Below are positions 10,975 to 23,376 of a DNA stretch of 64,000 nt, in pieces. The DNA comes from Linnemannia schmuckeri (Eukaryota; Mortierellomycota; Mortierellomycetes; Mortierellales; Mortierellaceae): positions 1,426,001 to 1,490,000 of the forward strand of contig JANATG010000002.1 in NCBI GenBank assembly GCA_029449235.1, read 5' to 3'. The notes under the pieces were generated by a model. That model was not told the origin of the DNA, did not search any database, and worked only from the letters and a program-made list of their open reading frames with translations. Positions within the stretch are counted from its first letter, which is position 1. Each line of letters begins with the position of its first letter. Made by a program: the position numbers and the translations under genes.

Positions 10975-12581
10975 TCAAAGGACTGTCTGATCGCCCAGAA
11001 TTAGGAACTCGAAAGCGTCGTCATTTTTGGTTTGGTCGATTATTCTCTGTAAGTCGGCAGTTAGCTGTTCGGGGTCCTTGAGAGCAGCATCTTGTACATC
11101 ATCCATTCCCAACAGATATGGGATGGTGATCTTTTCTGTAAAATCGTTCAATGAAAATCGCATCTATTGAACAAAGGGATCATCAAACGGATTAATTTGG
11201 CATAACAATACCACATACTTGGCGGGTATGTTTGTACGATATGGAGGTGGTAGAGAAAACAAAGGGCGGAAGAAAACAAAAAGGCAGACTTACGTGTTCG
11301 CCTTCCATGACTTCAAATTTCAGTTTCCCGGCCTGGTCCATGGCCTTGAGACCCAGCCAGTCCTCCTTGTACTGATCCTGTTCCTCGAGTTCGACGACAT
11401 CTCCATGTTCGTCCTGGAAACCGAACCACTATTTCGTAAACATGAGTGATATTAAAACAACCGTTTGTGCGATGAGTAAAATGAAAACAAAGCATCAATT
11501 ACAGTAGGAACACACACGTACAAAAAAAAAGGGGGGGGGGGCTTACAGCGGTCTCCTTGGGTTTAACGGTAACATCACCCATAAACATAAACATCACCAA
11601 CCTGTTCAGACTCTGCAATCGCTTCTTATACTCCTCATTCTTAACAGCCAACTCGTTATTAATATCCGGCAAGAAGATATTCCTCTCCAGGTACGTATCA
11701 AGCTTCTTTGGATCCTTAAAATACTGCGCTTGGACGATATGGTCCCGGACATAGCCGCTGTAAACACCACTGCGGGCAATAGTCCGCATAAGTTTACAGG
11801 ATGCGTCTTCGAGGTTGATACAACCTGGGATGTCGGATACGCCGCCGTGTTGGGACCCGACGGTGATGAGGTTGTGGACGGGAGGGTTGTTGCACCGTTG
11901 GACGTAGGCGCGGAGGAATTGCCCTCCTTGAGAGAAGCCAACGGCGTTGAATCCTCCTTCAAGTTCGGGGATGTTTTTCAGTTGCTCGCACACCGTTTCA
12001 ATCTTGTGGAGAAAAGAGGATGTGCATACATGAATATGATAGGAAGAAAAGGAAAAAATAAAATTGTTCTGGTCAGTTTTGAAGCGGTATATGGAGGGCA
12101 ACACAATTAAAGCGTGCATGACAAGCGTGTGTATATGTGGCCGTATGGCTTTCGTTTGCTGCAGTTAAGAGAATGATAGACAATGTACCTGCTTGTTGAC
12201 GTTACCAAAGAATCCTGTTCGCTGGTCCTCTGCCTCTGACTCTGCCAACTGCATGAGAAAAAAAAAAAGCAGTAAAAAATGCGTGCGTTATTAGTCCACA
12301 ATGGTTTCAGCTGAACACCCCTTCACCAACGCACAGAAAGAAACCTTCTAGGTTAACAGGGGAATGTTTCTTACATAGATGCTGTGGATGAAAATATCTG
12401 GGGCGAGGTCAGACACGGAGGCAAATATTTCGTTCATACCCTTGGAATGAGCAGAATCGCCCATGCCATGGTAAAAGACCACCGGCTTCGGGGGAATCCT
12501 GATGGCGGCGGCATTGGTCAGACTGGCGAGGACACCGACAACAGTCAAAGACAGCGACAGTGTGCGTGTAAGTGAATACAT
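10975..12581 (-). CDS. Palmitoyl-protein thioesterase 1
   Basis: Minus-strand exons 12581..12375, 12248..12189, 12002..11547, 11428..11294 and 11163..10975 give 348 residues; all introns are phase 0. The start MYSLTRTLSLSL gives a clean signal peptide ending near TNAAA; an upstream in-frame ATG (MALFLF) would spoil it. The alpha/beta hydrolase core follows: KPVVFYHGMGDS, the nucleophile elbow NAVGFSQGGQFLRAY (S113), NLITVGSQHGGV and GVYSGYVRDHIVQAQYF, with catalytic His in FEVMEGEH (H286). The acid is probably D232 in GDVTVKPKETAWFGF, the form remembered from plant homologues rather than the human VDPVD form. The enzyme removes palmitate from protein cysteines during lysosomal/vacuolar turnover. 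Intron 3 holds a run of A then G (11522-11541). Confidence 0.9.
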
Positions 12582-12911
12582 GTTTGTCGGATTGTGAGGC
12601 AAAAAAAAAGAGAAGGAAGTGAGGAAGCGAGGGGAAAGGAGAGGAAGGAGCGCCAAAGTGAAAAGAAAGAGAGCCATGGAGCCTTTCAAGGGCTAGGCAC
12701 AAGCCCATCCTCAACCGGTCACGTTCATATCTCGAATCGCTGTTGGTGGCGTCAGCCCACTTTCCAAAAAATCATACCTTGCCTTTTTTTTTTAAGTAGA
12801 TGCCTCAAAGAAGAAATGATGATTTATGAAAAAGACACTATACAAAAGAGGACATGGAGACCATTCCATACCACTGCTACAAAAATGATAAAGGGGGAAA
12901 GGGAAGGGGAA
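12582..12911. other. Intergenic, 330 nt
   Basis: Holds the thioesterase upstream region and the 3' end of the glutamate dehydrogenase gene, both on the minus strand. A-rich runs only; no gene seen. Confidence 0.5.
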
Positions 12912-15900
12912 TTACTGGATCTTGCTGAAGTAAGGACTCATGAACTCAAAGAAGGCAAACTGGCTAGGCTCCGTTCCATACTTGTACACAAAGCGCGAGG
13001 CTAGGTACGATCCAAAAATGGCACGAACATAGTTCTCAGGAACGCGCTTCATCAACGTGTCCAAACCAACCTGCTTCAACAGCAAGTTGGGGAACGCCTC
13101 CTCCAACACGACCTTGCGGAGCGCAACATTGTCCCACAATGAGGTGTGCTGCAAGTTCTCGTTCAGCTTGACAATCGCCAACGAGAGATCGTCCGACAAG
13201 ATCGACCGGGGTGCGCGCGTGCGCTGGTGCTCTCTCCACAGGGCATCAAACTCCAGCTGGGCGTTGCGCTCAATGATAGTCTGCACTTCCTTGACATAAT
13301 CCTGGTAAAAGGCGGGGATATGGTCCTCGGTCACCTGCATATGCTCAGCAAACTCCTCGTCGTCGAAGGACAAGGCAGCTAAGACCTCCAAGGACGACGA
13401 CGTAACTCCTCCTTTGTTGGCCGAGGCATCCTTGAACACAATCGCGCCAGCACGTTCCAGACGAAGACGAGCCTCCTGAGTGAAGAACAAGTTGGCGCCC
13501 TCGACAATGTACTTGAAGCGGGGGTGGTTCTCGTGGTCCAAAAGACGTCCGACATTCTGGAGATCGACCGATTCGGGACGGCCACCGCAGGGGACGAAGA
13601 CCTGGCAATGAACCATAGGATTCAGGTGGAAGTTGTTACGGAACGAGAGACCATCATCAATGACCTCTCCTGAGGGCAGCTTGACATTGACTTCATCCAC
13701 AAGAACACGGAATCCCTTGGGTGACAGTTTGGAGACATCAAAGTTCGAGATCATCAGGCGGTTCTCGGCCAGGCGAGTCAACTCAGCACGGTCAATTCCT
13801 TCAGCATCATACAACACTCCCGATCCATCTACAATACCGCAGGTCTTATCCTTGGAAATCTTGATCTCGTTTGATCCCAAATCACCATCGGGTCCTCCAG
13901 TCTGAAGCTTGGTGCAGTTCTCCTCCTTGAGTCCTAGCTTGCGGTAGATACCCAGGACATACTGGTGGACCGAGCGGGTGGTCATTCCATAGATATCGTG
14001 AGGGATACCTCCCAGAGACTGAGACTTGCCGGTGGTGAAAGCCTTCCAGAACGATGCACCGCGCTCACGGGCATGAGCCGAAGCCCAGTCCATGTAATCG
14101 GCGGTTCCCTCATCGGGTCCAAAGAACAGAATTTCAGGCTTCTTGTACAGATCCACAATGCGCTCCTTGATTCCGGGGGTCTGTCCAAGGATCAACAAGT
14201 CCAGAATGGCGTCAACATACTTCTCAAAGGCGACCAAGGGCTTGTCCTGCTGGTTGACGTCCAAAAGAATCGTACCCTTGGAGCCACCTTCGGGAATATC
14301 CTTGTTCTTACGCTGCTGAGTCGCGGCGAGGGCATAGTTCTCGTCAAAGAGCGAGCGCAGGTTGATAGAGTACGCCTCACGGTTACGGGAGCGGATAATA
14401 CGGATACCACCGCGAGCGACATCTCGAAAACGCAAGTGGAAGCCACGGAACTCTGATCCAATGACGAGGAACATTCCAAAGAGCTTGGTGGGGTACTCGA
14501 TCTCGGGCAAGAAGCTGGGATCCATGCGGAAGGAGAGGGCGACCTTGGTAGGCTGGTAAAAATTGGTTTTGAGGACGTGCTTGTTGAAGATGAGGAAAGA
14601 TTCAAAGACCATGAGTTCGTGCGAATTAGAGGTCGTGCGCTTGATCTTCTCGTACAGCTCCTCCTCGGTTAAGATGGTATCTGTGCGAAGACGCTGGTAT
14701 GAGAGAGTGGGCTTGAGAGAGTTGATGGCAGGATTGACATAGTGGATCATGGCAAAATTGATGTACAGCAACTTGACCAGCTCGGGGTAGGTCTTGATGA
14801 TCTCGAGAATGTAATCACGGGTGAAGGTATCAGTACGGAGACGCTTCTTCATCTTGGTGAGTACATCCTGATGGGTTGAGTTGTTTTGGTCGAGAAGGTT
14901 GACCAAAGATGAGTATTCGGATCCAAGGCGGTTGAGGAAATGCTGGGCAAAGATCCAACCAATGTAACCATAAATTGACTCCTGGACGGACAGCTTGTTG
15001 GTCTGGAAGAACGACTGGAGAGGGGTGGTGGGCAAGCAATAGATGAGCGAAGCCTCCTTGATGATCTGGTGGATTGAGTGCTCAATTGGAGGGGCGGTCG
15101 ATTTGGGGATCTGGTTCAAGTAAAGCGAAACGATGGTGATGCCGTTCGAGAACTGCTCGACGTACTTGCGGGTCGAGTAGAGTTCATAGTAGTGATACAA
15201 ATCCGAGATGGCCGAGAAGAAGGACTGGGTGGTCTGCTGCTTGTAGGCGATGACGAGACGGCGCTCGCGGGAGCCCTCGACCTCAAACATTTCAATGACG
15301 GGGCCGGTCCTGCTAAGGGCAGTTTTCATGATGCCCGAGTAGATCTCGAGGGTGTTGTCGGTGGCCTTTTCGAGGAAGGACTTGTCGGCGGTCTCACGGA
15401 TGTCGGTCTCCTGCTCCTTAGTGGGGGCGGGATTGATGAAGGAGCACTCGCGGACAAAGTAGGTACGGAGCTGGGTCGAGGACGATGAGGAGACGGTTCC
15501 TTTGGAGCGGTAGGACTCGAGACGGTAGGCGCGCTCTGTGTTGCTGACATCGAGGTACTTGGAGTCAATCCTATCCAGGCCCAGAACAGAAGAAGTAGGT
15601 TGTATTTATGAGTAAAGGAAAACGGTGGTCTAAAAATAACGTATCATTGCCCTGCATCACGCATAGTTGTACTTCGTTGTTCGTCTGCTGATCAGTCAGT
15701 CAGTCAGCACCAGTTCCTGTGTGTTTTCCCCCTTCCCCTACATAACTCCATTTTCAACGTTAATAATATGACGCACAGCCAGCCTTAGTAGCTGGAAAGG
15801 CGAAGGACAGAGTGGCTAGCATTCTTCCTGCTCGTTGTTCCAGATCGACAGCTGTATTCACACACCAAAAGGCATACTTTGAGACATCACGTCCACATCC

Positions 15901-17218
15901 ACATGCAGGTCCTGGTCCAGACAGAATACACGCCTAAGTACCCCTACATGGATGCTACATGACGCTGCACAGATCCAGCCCCAGTCCTCGTCTTTCAGCA
16001 TTATTTTCATAACCGGGTCTCTACCACCTACGCCTTTCGCCTCTTCTTTCTCGTCGTGCTATGTCGCTACATAGTTTCCCGAATGTCACACGTACCAATG
16101 ACATTGCATCCTGTTTATTTCTTTTTTGCTCCCTTCCCTCCCCTTTTCCTTTTTGCCTTCCTTCTGTTCTTTTTGCTGTTGTTGCTCGACCATGAGAACA
16201 CCAAACAAACAAAACTGCACCAACAAATAACAATAAATAAACGAAAAAAAAAGATGATGCGCCCTAAATAAGCAACCTCATCTCATCTATGACTCCCAAT
16301 CCATGTCGTTTTGTCCTGTTCCTGTCTCTGCTTTGTGTCGGCCAAATCACGTACAGCAAAGTAAATTTTTTTTTCTCACCTTCTCCTTTCTCATCCCCCC
16401 TTTGCAATCCTCGTTATCCTCTCCTCTCCTCTCTTTCCGTTCTCCCCTCCTGCAAAGTCATAATTACGAGGTTTAAAACAAACAGCTGATTGATTAATCA
16501 AGTGCAACAAAAGAAAGTACCTCTTTTCATGCTGAGGTCCGTAAAGCTGCGAGACTCCGGGATGGGAGGTATGAATGTAAACGGCGCCCTCCTCGGTCTC
16601 ACGCTCCAGGTTGATGTCGAGTCCAATATCGTTCTTGGTGTAGGCAAAGATCTTGGCTCCGTATAGGGCCATGATGTGGTTGGCGATCGATTCGACCGAC
16701 TCGGACGCGAAATACATATCATCAATTCCCAAGTTTCTATCATTCGTTGGGAATTGAAAGAAAACAGAAGAGAAAGGTTTAGCCACCATTAAACGATGCC
16801 TTTGTGCTTTTGCTCATTCCTTGTAGCATTTATCTCATCGGCTTCATTCATTCCCTTTTCACACTTGTCGTTTGACTTTGAATGCAATCAGTAGGAATAT
16901 TTCCTCAGGCCGCCGCCCTGAACTCATTTTATTTTTAGTTCCATGGCACACCAACATGCCTCCCCTTCTCATTCATTGCCACACAAATTCGCGAAAAAAT
17001 GAACACTCAGGCTATCAGTGTACGTACCCGTAGAACCAAGAGACTTCGTTCTGGGCAAGAGCGGCGGGAATGAAAGCTTTCTCCGAAAGGTACTCAGTGA
17101 CCTGGACCATCTGCTCTTCCTTGCCGGGGAAGGCATTCTCGATGTATCCCGAGGTGTTCTTGACCGTGTGAGGTTGGATCTGGCCTGGGACGTATCCGGG
17201 AGTTAATAGATCAGACAT
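12912..17218 (-). CDS. NAD-specific glutamate dehydrogenase (large, Gdh2 type)
   Basis: Minus-strand exons 17218..17028, 16736..16521 and 15570..12912 give 1021 residues, close to yeast Gdh2 (about 1090). The start MSDLLTPGYVPGQ is the first ATG; the TTG upstream is not needed. The long N-terminal region (about 1-430, NLGIDDMYFASESVESIANH) is specific to the large catabolic enzymes. The ELFV core contains FRDVARGGIRI, PEGGSKGTILLDV (substrate lysine region), FFGPDEGTADYMDWA, TGGPDGDLGSNEIK (nucleotide-binding turn) and FTQEARLRLERAGAIVFKD. It oxidises glutamate to 2-oxoglutarate and ammonia with NAD. Intron 1 is 291 nt and intron 2 is 950 nt (15571-16520), by far the longest in the window. 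A shift in reading frame near 15330-15570 is only apparent: the frame is open up to the splice site. Confidence 0.94.
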
Positions 17219-17346
17219 TGTCAGTTCAGCTCTTGGCACTTGCTTGCTTGCTCTTGGATGTATAAGAGGAGTAAGGGGCAGAAGGATGGTCAGGTGTAAT
17301 AGGTTTGAAAAAGTGGAGGGGAGTGAGAAAAGGGAGGATGTGTGAC

Positions 17347-17535
17347 AAGGAAGGAAGGAAGGAAGGAAAAGTGGAATGAAAAAGAGAAAGGATGAAAAGA
17401 AGGAGTACGAGAAGAAGAGAAGGAAATAGTGGGGTTGGTTAATGGGTGAAGGAAGAAAAGAGAAAAGCTAAGAAGAAGAAGGAGAAGAAGAGGAAGAAGA
17501 GGAAGAAGAGGAAGAGGAAGAGGAAGATGAAGAAG
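17347..17535. repeat. Purine microsatellites (AAGG and GAA/GGA)
   Basis: About five AAGG units from 17347, then a GAA/GGA-rich stretch to 17535, on the plus strand; the minus strand, which is the sense strand of the glutamate dehydrogenase promoter, is therefore pure pyrimidine. Confidence 0.7.
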
Positions 17536-18233
17536 AAAAAGGCGACAAAAAAAAAGGAATTCTTTCTGATCCTCTTTGACACTGCGTCGGTGACCCCCGC
17601 CTTTTCTTCCAAAAGAAGTGCTTGTGCGCAAAGATGCACCCCGCATTTGTTCCCACGGACATAATGCTGTCTCTCCTTTGTATGGTAAGTTAGCCCCCTT
17701 TTCAAGACAACCTCTTATTGTTGACCAGACGCAACTCACGCAAGGAATCAGTCCTGTCTGTCAATGCGGGACCCCAGACTGTCTTTGACAAGAGACTCTC
17801 TCACAACGTCACGGCATCATCAGCATGCCCTCGTTCATTTACCCATCCACTCGTAGGCCTTGGCCTCACACTAGTAACTAGAAGCTCGAACTACGAGAGA
17901 CACTTCTTTTCTTCCTCCCTCTTTTCCTATGTCATCTGCTGCTCATCCTTTCGCGTCCGCTGCATGAGAAAATCAGTAGCTAGAAATGTGGTTTTTTTCG
18001 GCAAACAAAAGAAAAAAAATTCAAAGCACCATAGTACAAACCTTCAAGCAAGCTCTCACTTTTCCAGATGTTGGCTCCCGCGTAGGTTAAATGGTATTCT
18101 AGCAAGGCGAATCGCGCTCAATTCGGTTAATTCCAGGACCGAACCTGCAGCGGTGCATTCATAGAAGTCCTACAATAAGTTCACAATCGCATCAAGACTA
18201 TCAACAGCTAAGCCCCAGGTGCCCACGGAACCC

Positions 18234-18360
18234 GCTGAGCCCTAGTCTCGACCTATCCTTTATAAACGGAGCCAACGTCTGAAAGGAGACACCCTTCTTT
18301 TCCCTTGCTACTTCAGACGTGGGCTCCGGTTATAAGGGATGGGTTGAGTTTGGGCTAAGC
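18234..18360. mobile_element. MITE-like inverted-repeat element, copy B
   Basis: Left end GCTGAGCCCTAGTCTCGACC; right end GTTTGGGCTAAGC. The arms pair over about 50 nt (GCTKAGCCC at both outer ends, then the CTAGTCTCGACC..ATCC..TATAA..CGGAGCC..ACGTCTGAA core, with mismatches). The core is the same as in copy A at 5991-6104. Copy B extends about 9 nt further at its ends; in copy A only the right side keeps a similar GCTGA. No ORF and no obvious target-site duplication. Confidence 0.7.
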
Positions 18361-18472
18361 GTTTGTAGCAAAAGTAAAATATAATAAAATAAAAAAGCAC
18401 TAGTTGACCTATTTTTTACGAGCAACTCCATAACGAAAGAAAAAGAGTGAAAAACGGAAGGATGTTGTATTT

Positions 18473-21400
18473 CTAGTTGCTAAGATTTCGGCTGTGACCA
18501 AGACGATCAAGTGGAGACGGCTGCTGTGGTTGTAGTTGTTGTTGTTGTTGTTGTTGTTGTTGTTGCAATGCCGAGAACTGGCTCCAAGGATAATAGTCGT
18601 CAAAGATCAAAGAATTCTGTTGGTTTAACAACGGTTGCATGTCCTGCTGCTGTTGGAGCTCCTGCTGCTGCAGCTCCTGTTGGTGATGCATCTGCAAGTA
18701 CCGAATCAAGTTATTTGGCGTCGAGTCCACACTCGTAAACGCTTCATCCGCCATGAGGAACGAGTGCAAACCCGGAGAGATATTAAATAGACTGCCTGCA
18801 TCTGTTGGAGGACTTTGCGCATCCAATGCCCGACCCAGCGGCGTGGTTGAAGATGTTGTCGAAATGGCTGGGCTCAAATTACTCGCCGCCGCTGCCGCCA
18901 CTGCTACTGTTGCTGCTGCTGCTGCTGCCGCTACCGATCCTGTCTCGGGCGCCAATCTTCCACTCTGAGGTCCTGAACCCGACACTCCACTAACGCCACC
19001 TGTCGACCTTCCAGCCCCACCAACATTACTCGTATTTGTGAACCCCATTGTCTCCTGCATCATCATCGGCGTCACCTGAAACGAGTTCGACAAAAACGAT
19101 ATATCCTCCTGAGGCAACGCAAAGTCGAAAAGCGATCCTAATGACTCGGTTTGTATTCTCTGAGCCTGGCTCTCTTCAAAGTTGCTTCCATACACCAGCG
19201 GCAACCCAAACATGGGCGCAGGAGCTGCTTGCTGAGAAAAGGTTTGTTGGTTGTTCATCAAAGGTGCCGACAAGAACGAGCCGGGGTATCCTCCTGGAGG
19301 TCCAAATGCGAGAGAGGACATCTGAGCAGCCTGTTGTTGTTGCATCTGAAGTTGCTGTTGCTGTCGCTGAATATTGGCGTTCTGGAGCATGTCGAGTGAT
19401 TTAGATAGCGCCTCCTGCTGTTGATGTTGCTGTGCATATAGGCCCAACAAATGCCGGTTCACGTCGGCTTCCGGCACAGAAACAGTTGCTCCGGGAGCTG
19501 GGCCAGATGTGCGCTGGATCTGCATCGGTTGCAGGATATAAGAGTCGTGTTGCTGTAGCGCTTGAGGCTGCTGAAGAACAGAGTGGCGATATGTGGTTGG
19601 GCTTTGGACTGGCTGATCGCTACCTCCGGTACTCGAAGTTGACGGGGATGAAATGGACTCCTTTGGGCTCTGACTTGTTGCCACCGTAGTGTCATCCTCT
19701 GTTGGTCTCTGTACTTGTGCTGTACGACTCGTCTTGGTTGACTTAATGACCTTGGTCTGCTTTGTAGCCTTGGGATTGACAGAGTCTTCGTCCTGGTGGC
19801 GTTTCTCAGCCGATGTCGTCGACTCGTACTTAGCAGCGTCACCCTCTCCGGCGCTCCTGATCTTTGCCGTTGGGTATCGTGCAGTTCGTGGCTCCAACTT
19901 GGATCGCCAGCGTCGGTCAAATTCCTGGTTGATTTCCTGAATCTCTAGTGCATTCATCTTCTCGCGGTGCTCTTGAAGGGCCTTGTCCTGAGGATCAATC
20001 TCCTTCATCTTTTCTAGCGTGACGGGGCGCTTGACAGACTCCTCGGACGCGGACAGCCGTCGCTGTTCCTGCTTGGCCTCGTCCAGAACCTGCATCTCCG
20101 TTGCTCGTCTCCACAACGCAATCAGACCAGAGTCACTCTTCAAGAAGGAGCTAATGGATGCCAATTTGGTGGTTCCATCCGGTCCTACATCCTTCGACAC
20201 TACTCCTGCCTCTGAACCTGCTCCTGCAGCCTCATTCGATCCATCAGCGTTGCCATTCGAGGATGTCGACGGTGCAGCCTGAGTTTTACTACTTGTCACT
20301 TGAGGAACGGCGAGACCGGCCGCAGAAGAGCTGATCTTGGACTGAATCGAGTACAAATCGCGAATGATATAGAAGAACTTATCTGCCATCGACCAATACG
20401 ACTTCATTGTTTGCAAGATCTTGACATGAATGCTCAGACTCCTACGGGCCCTTGAAGCCACCGCCGCATCTGACGCGAACGCGTTTGTTATATGACTATT
20501 TTCATAGAATGAAAAAAAAAACCCCCCCATTAATGGCGTGAAATTAATCATTCGCTACCAAACAGCCGACATCACATGTATGTGGAGAGGAGACTCACAT
20601 GGTCGCAGTAGTGAAGACAGGGTATGCAAAGAAGGCAGAGATGAAGATCCGAGGCGGGCAGTTGTAATACTGAACAAACTCCAACACATCCGACACCTTG
20701 CTGGCAGCGTCTGAGCAACGAGCGACAGAGTTCTCGACAAACTTGGACTCCAGTGGTAACGATGACTTGTCAGCAGCAAGGATGGGTCGGTGGAGGAGCA
20801 CCACAGACGTGTGATAGATGACGTGCATAAAGACAATAATGCAGCCCTCCCCCTTGTCCTTGACCATCTTGGCGTTCTCCAGCGAGTAGGCCAGATGTGG
20901 GGGAATGGACTTGTGCCAGGCGGTCAGGGCGGCGTCGATCAGCGAGAATTCAGAACCTCGCTCACTTGGAGGTATCGACTTTTTGGATCGAGGTCGGTTG
21001 ACGTATTGAGAGACCTTGCCGAGGACTGCAACAATTCGGATCAAATAAGCGAATGAACTGAGAACGTGGCTGTTTCCCTGCTTCTTGGTCTTGGGAGCAT
21101 TGGATTCGTCTGTCTTGGCTTCAGAATCAATGTTCTCCTGACGTTTCGTCTCCGCGCTGGTCTCATCAGAGGGGTCCTTAGGAGGTTGAGGATGTCCAGC
21201 AGCTGCCTTGCTCTCTCGATTCTCCTCGGTAGGTTTTGAAGATGGTTCGTGTTCAGTCCCGGACGACGAATCGTGATCTTCCTCTAGCATTTCCGTGACA
21301 ACAGGGCGCTCCTCGTACCAGTCGTGATCCTCACTCGGCAGTAGTACCTCACAGTCTCTTTCGTCCATCATCCTGGGTCGTCCTGAAGATGAAGATGCCA

Positions 21401-22868
21401 AGACATCTAGCATAAAGCAGGCCCAGAACGTTCTCCGTCTCGTCTCTCGCATCACCCAATCTCCCTTCAGATAAAACACCGGGCTACTGTCCTCTCGGTT
21501 CAAACCCAGCTCCTGCGCCTGACGGACGGCCATTCCACCAAACATCCACGCTCTGGGACCCCTTGCTGCTCCGTACTCGTACATCGACAGTAAGAGTAGC
21601 GCCTGGACGTTTGAGACGGTCGGGACATCGATCGAATCCACTAGAACAGCTCGAATGTTGGTCGCAAAGGGCTCTCCTGCGAGGAAGGCTGGAGTTGTGA
21701 CAACGTCTGGATGATTCGAGAACCGAGCCACTGCAGCGCACATTGCATTCAGTAGGTTGGGAGAGACCTTCCCCTCCTTATACTGCTTCATGAATGTTCC
21801 AGGGTGGATGATGGGCAGCTGAAAGTAGATTGAGTCAAAGAACAACTCAATAAGGTGATCAAGAATCTCCTTCCGGGGGACCTCGTCCTTGATGCCGTAG
21901 AGAGATTTCTTGGGTCGCTCCTTGTGTGGAAATGTTGCCTCTGAACTGTACTTGGGTCCAACAAGGCCATTGCTCGGATCGTTCTGCTTGTCGTACTCTG
22001 TGTGTTGTTTGGTGTATCCAGAGGTCGTTCCAAAATAGCGTGCTTCTGGATCAGGTCGTTTCCTCGGTTCTCTTTCGGCCTCATCGACAGGAGGCGACGA
22101 CGATCGTCTTGTACCAGGACGCAGGTGTGAGTTCAGGAGCGACTTTGAGTCGAGGAGCTCCGGATCAACCGCAGAAGGTCCATGTTGAAGCAGCTGCTCC
22201 ATCTTATCCAATCGTTTTTCCAAGAGTTCGATATATCCTTGGCGGGGGCCACGCTTCTTCATGCTGGGGAGATATGTGCAATTGCCGTTCAGCTTAAGGC
22301 AATTGGCGCAACTCGGCTTAATACCATCTACAAGTTGGGGTGGTCGCATAACATTACGTATATTAGCTGTGTTCATACCACACTCGATAGTCAATCTGCC
22401 CAGACAATTGAACCACGCCAGCAGCTCTTTCTAGCGGGCCGATCGCGTGTAATTGTGTCCCACCACAAGAAATTGACAGCCTTGGGATTATATGTATTCA
22501 CGACAGCGGCCGTTATCCTTTTTTGTGCATTCCCGATGACCAACCATGAACAAAAAGTCGGCTTTCAGTGGCAACGCAGCAAAAGAAAGAGAAAAAGAGA
22601 GGATGCTGCTGTTGCTGAATGAAGCAAAGAAGGACATACCGCACTTGATCTTTTTCTTGCGACAGGGATCACATGCCTGTGTGAGACGCTTCCGCTTGAC
22701 AGGTGTCGCCTCGTCGCCGCCATTGTGATCCTGTTCGTGGTCCTGGTCCTGGTCGTGGTCGTGGTCGTGCTCATTGTCGTGGTCGTGCTCGTCGTTGTCG
22801 GCGCCTGATTCTGAGGACTGGCGATCGTCCCGGTTGCTGGCGGGGGCAGCTGCTGCCTTCTTGCCCAT
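18473..22868 (-). CDS. Zn2Cys6 fungal transcription factor with polyQ C-terminus
   Basis: Minus-strand exons 22868..22640, 22327..20599 and 20495..18473 give 1326 residues. The binuclear zinc cluster spans the first intron: CDPCRKKKIKC joins DGIKPSCANC and ends NGNC (C66, C69, C76, C83, C86, C93; spacing 2-6-6-2-6). This confirms the splice. It is followed by KKRGPRQGYIELLEKRLDKM, a linker and dimerising coil as in Gal4-like factors. A fungal-specific middle domain covers about residues 180-600 (FFDSIYFQLPIIHPGTF, GGMAVRQAQELGLNRED, RRTFWACFMLDVLAS), split by an acidic insert. The last 600 residues are disordered with many Q runs and an Ala run. Residues 26-48 are a His/Asp repeat. It binds DNA in the nucleus; its targets cannot be told from sequence. 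Confidence 0.9.
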
Positions 22869-23342
22869 AATTCACAGAGGGCTGAGAAAGAGAAGGAGAA
22901 GGAGCGGAGGTCCAAAGACACGAGCTGGTCGTATGCAGTTCCAGCGGAAAGTCGGAAGAAAGAAAGGAAGGTGAGTAGGAGAAAAATGAAATGAGGAAGG
23001 AAAGAGTTCGGAAAAGCGAGGTTGCTTGAAGATGATTAAGAAGAACGCTGTCTTGAGCAGCTGTTAAGGCACAGCTCGGGCGGGAGGGAAGGAGTGAACT
23101 TTGTTGAAGAGAGTGGAATGGACTAAGGGAAAACAGGGTCCATGTGTTTCCGGAAGCCGGGTCAAGTTGAGCGGGGTCGAGTGCCGTTGGCTGGAAGGGG
23201 ACAGACGAAGGTGGGGGCAGAACCAAAGCTGTCGGAGGCAAGAATAATAACTAAAAAAAAGTGGCAGGTGGACAGAAGATGACAAAATGGTGGGGGTAGG
23301 AAGGGCGGGTGGGAAAGTAAAAGTAGCGAAAAAGAGAAAAAG

Positions 23343-23376
<34 letters not shown>

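Larger units (their letters stand above)
17219..18472. other. Intergenic, 1254 nt
   Basis: Upstream region of the glutamate dehydrogenase gene and 3' flank of the Zn2Cys6 gene. Contains an AAGG repeat (17347-17368), a GAA/GGA purine tract (17443-17535) and one MITE-like element (18234-18360). The long ORFs across the purine tract are low complexity and not genes. Confidence 0.6.

Noticed and set aside
12579..12677. Upstream in-frame start (MALFLF) for the thioesterase
   Set aside because: The MYSL start gives a normal signal peptide; the longer form would bury it behind another hydrophobic stretch.
15571..16520. Intronic snoRNA in NAD-GDH
   Set aside because: Box C-like and CTGA sequences are present but in the wrong order and spacing.
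17290..17739. Minus-strand ORF rich in Leu/Phe/Ser
   Set aside because: Translation of GAA/AAGG microsatellites upstream of NAD-GDH.
18070..18145. tRNA-like sequence near GGCTCCCGCGTAGGTTAAA
   Set aside because: A D-arm and B-box-like stretch can be drawn, but the T-loop lacks the invariant TTCGA and no acceptor or anticodon stem closes.
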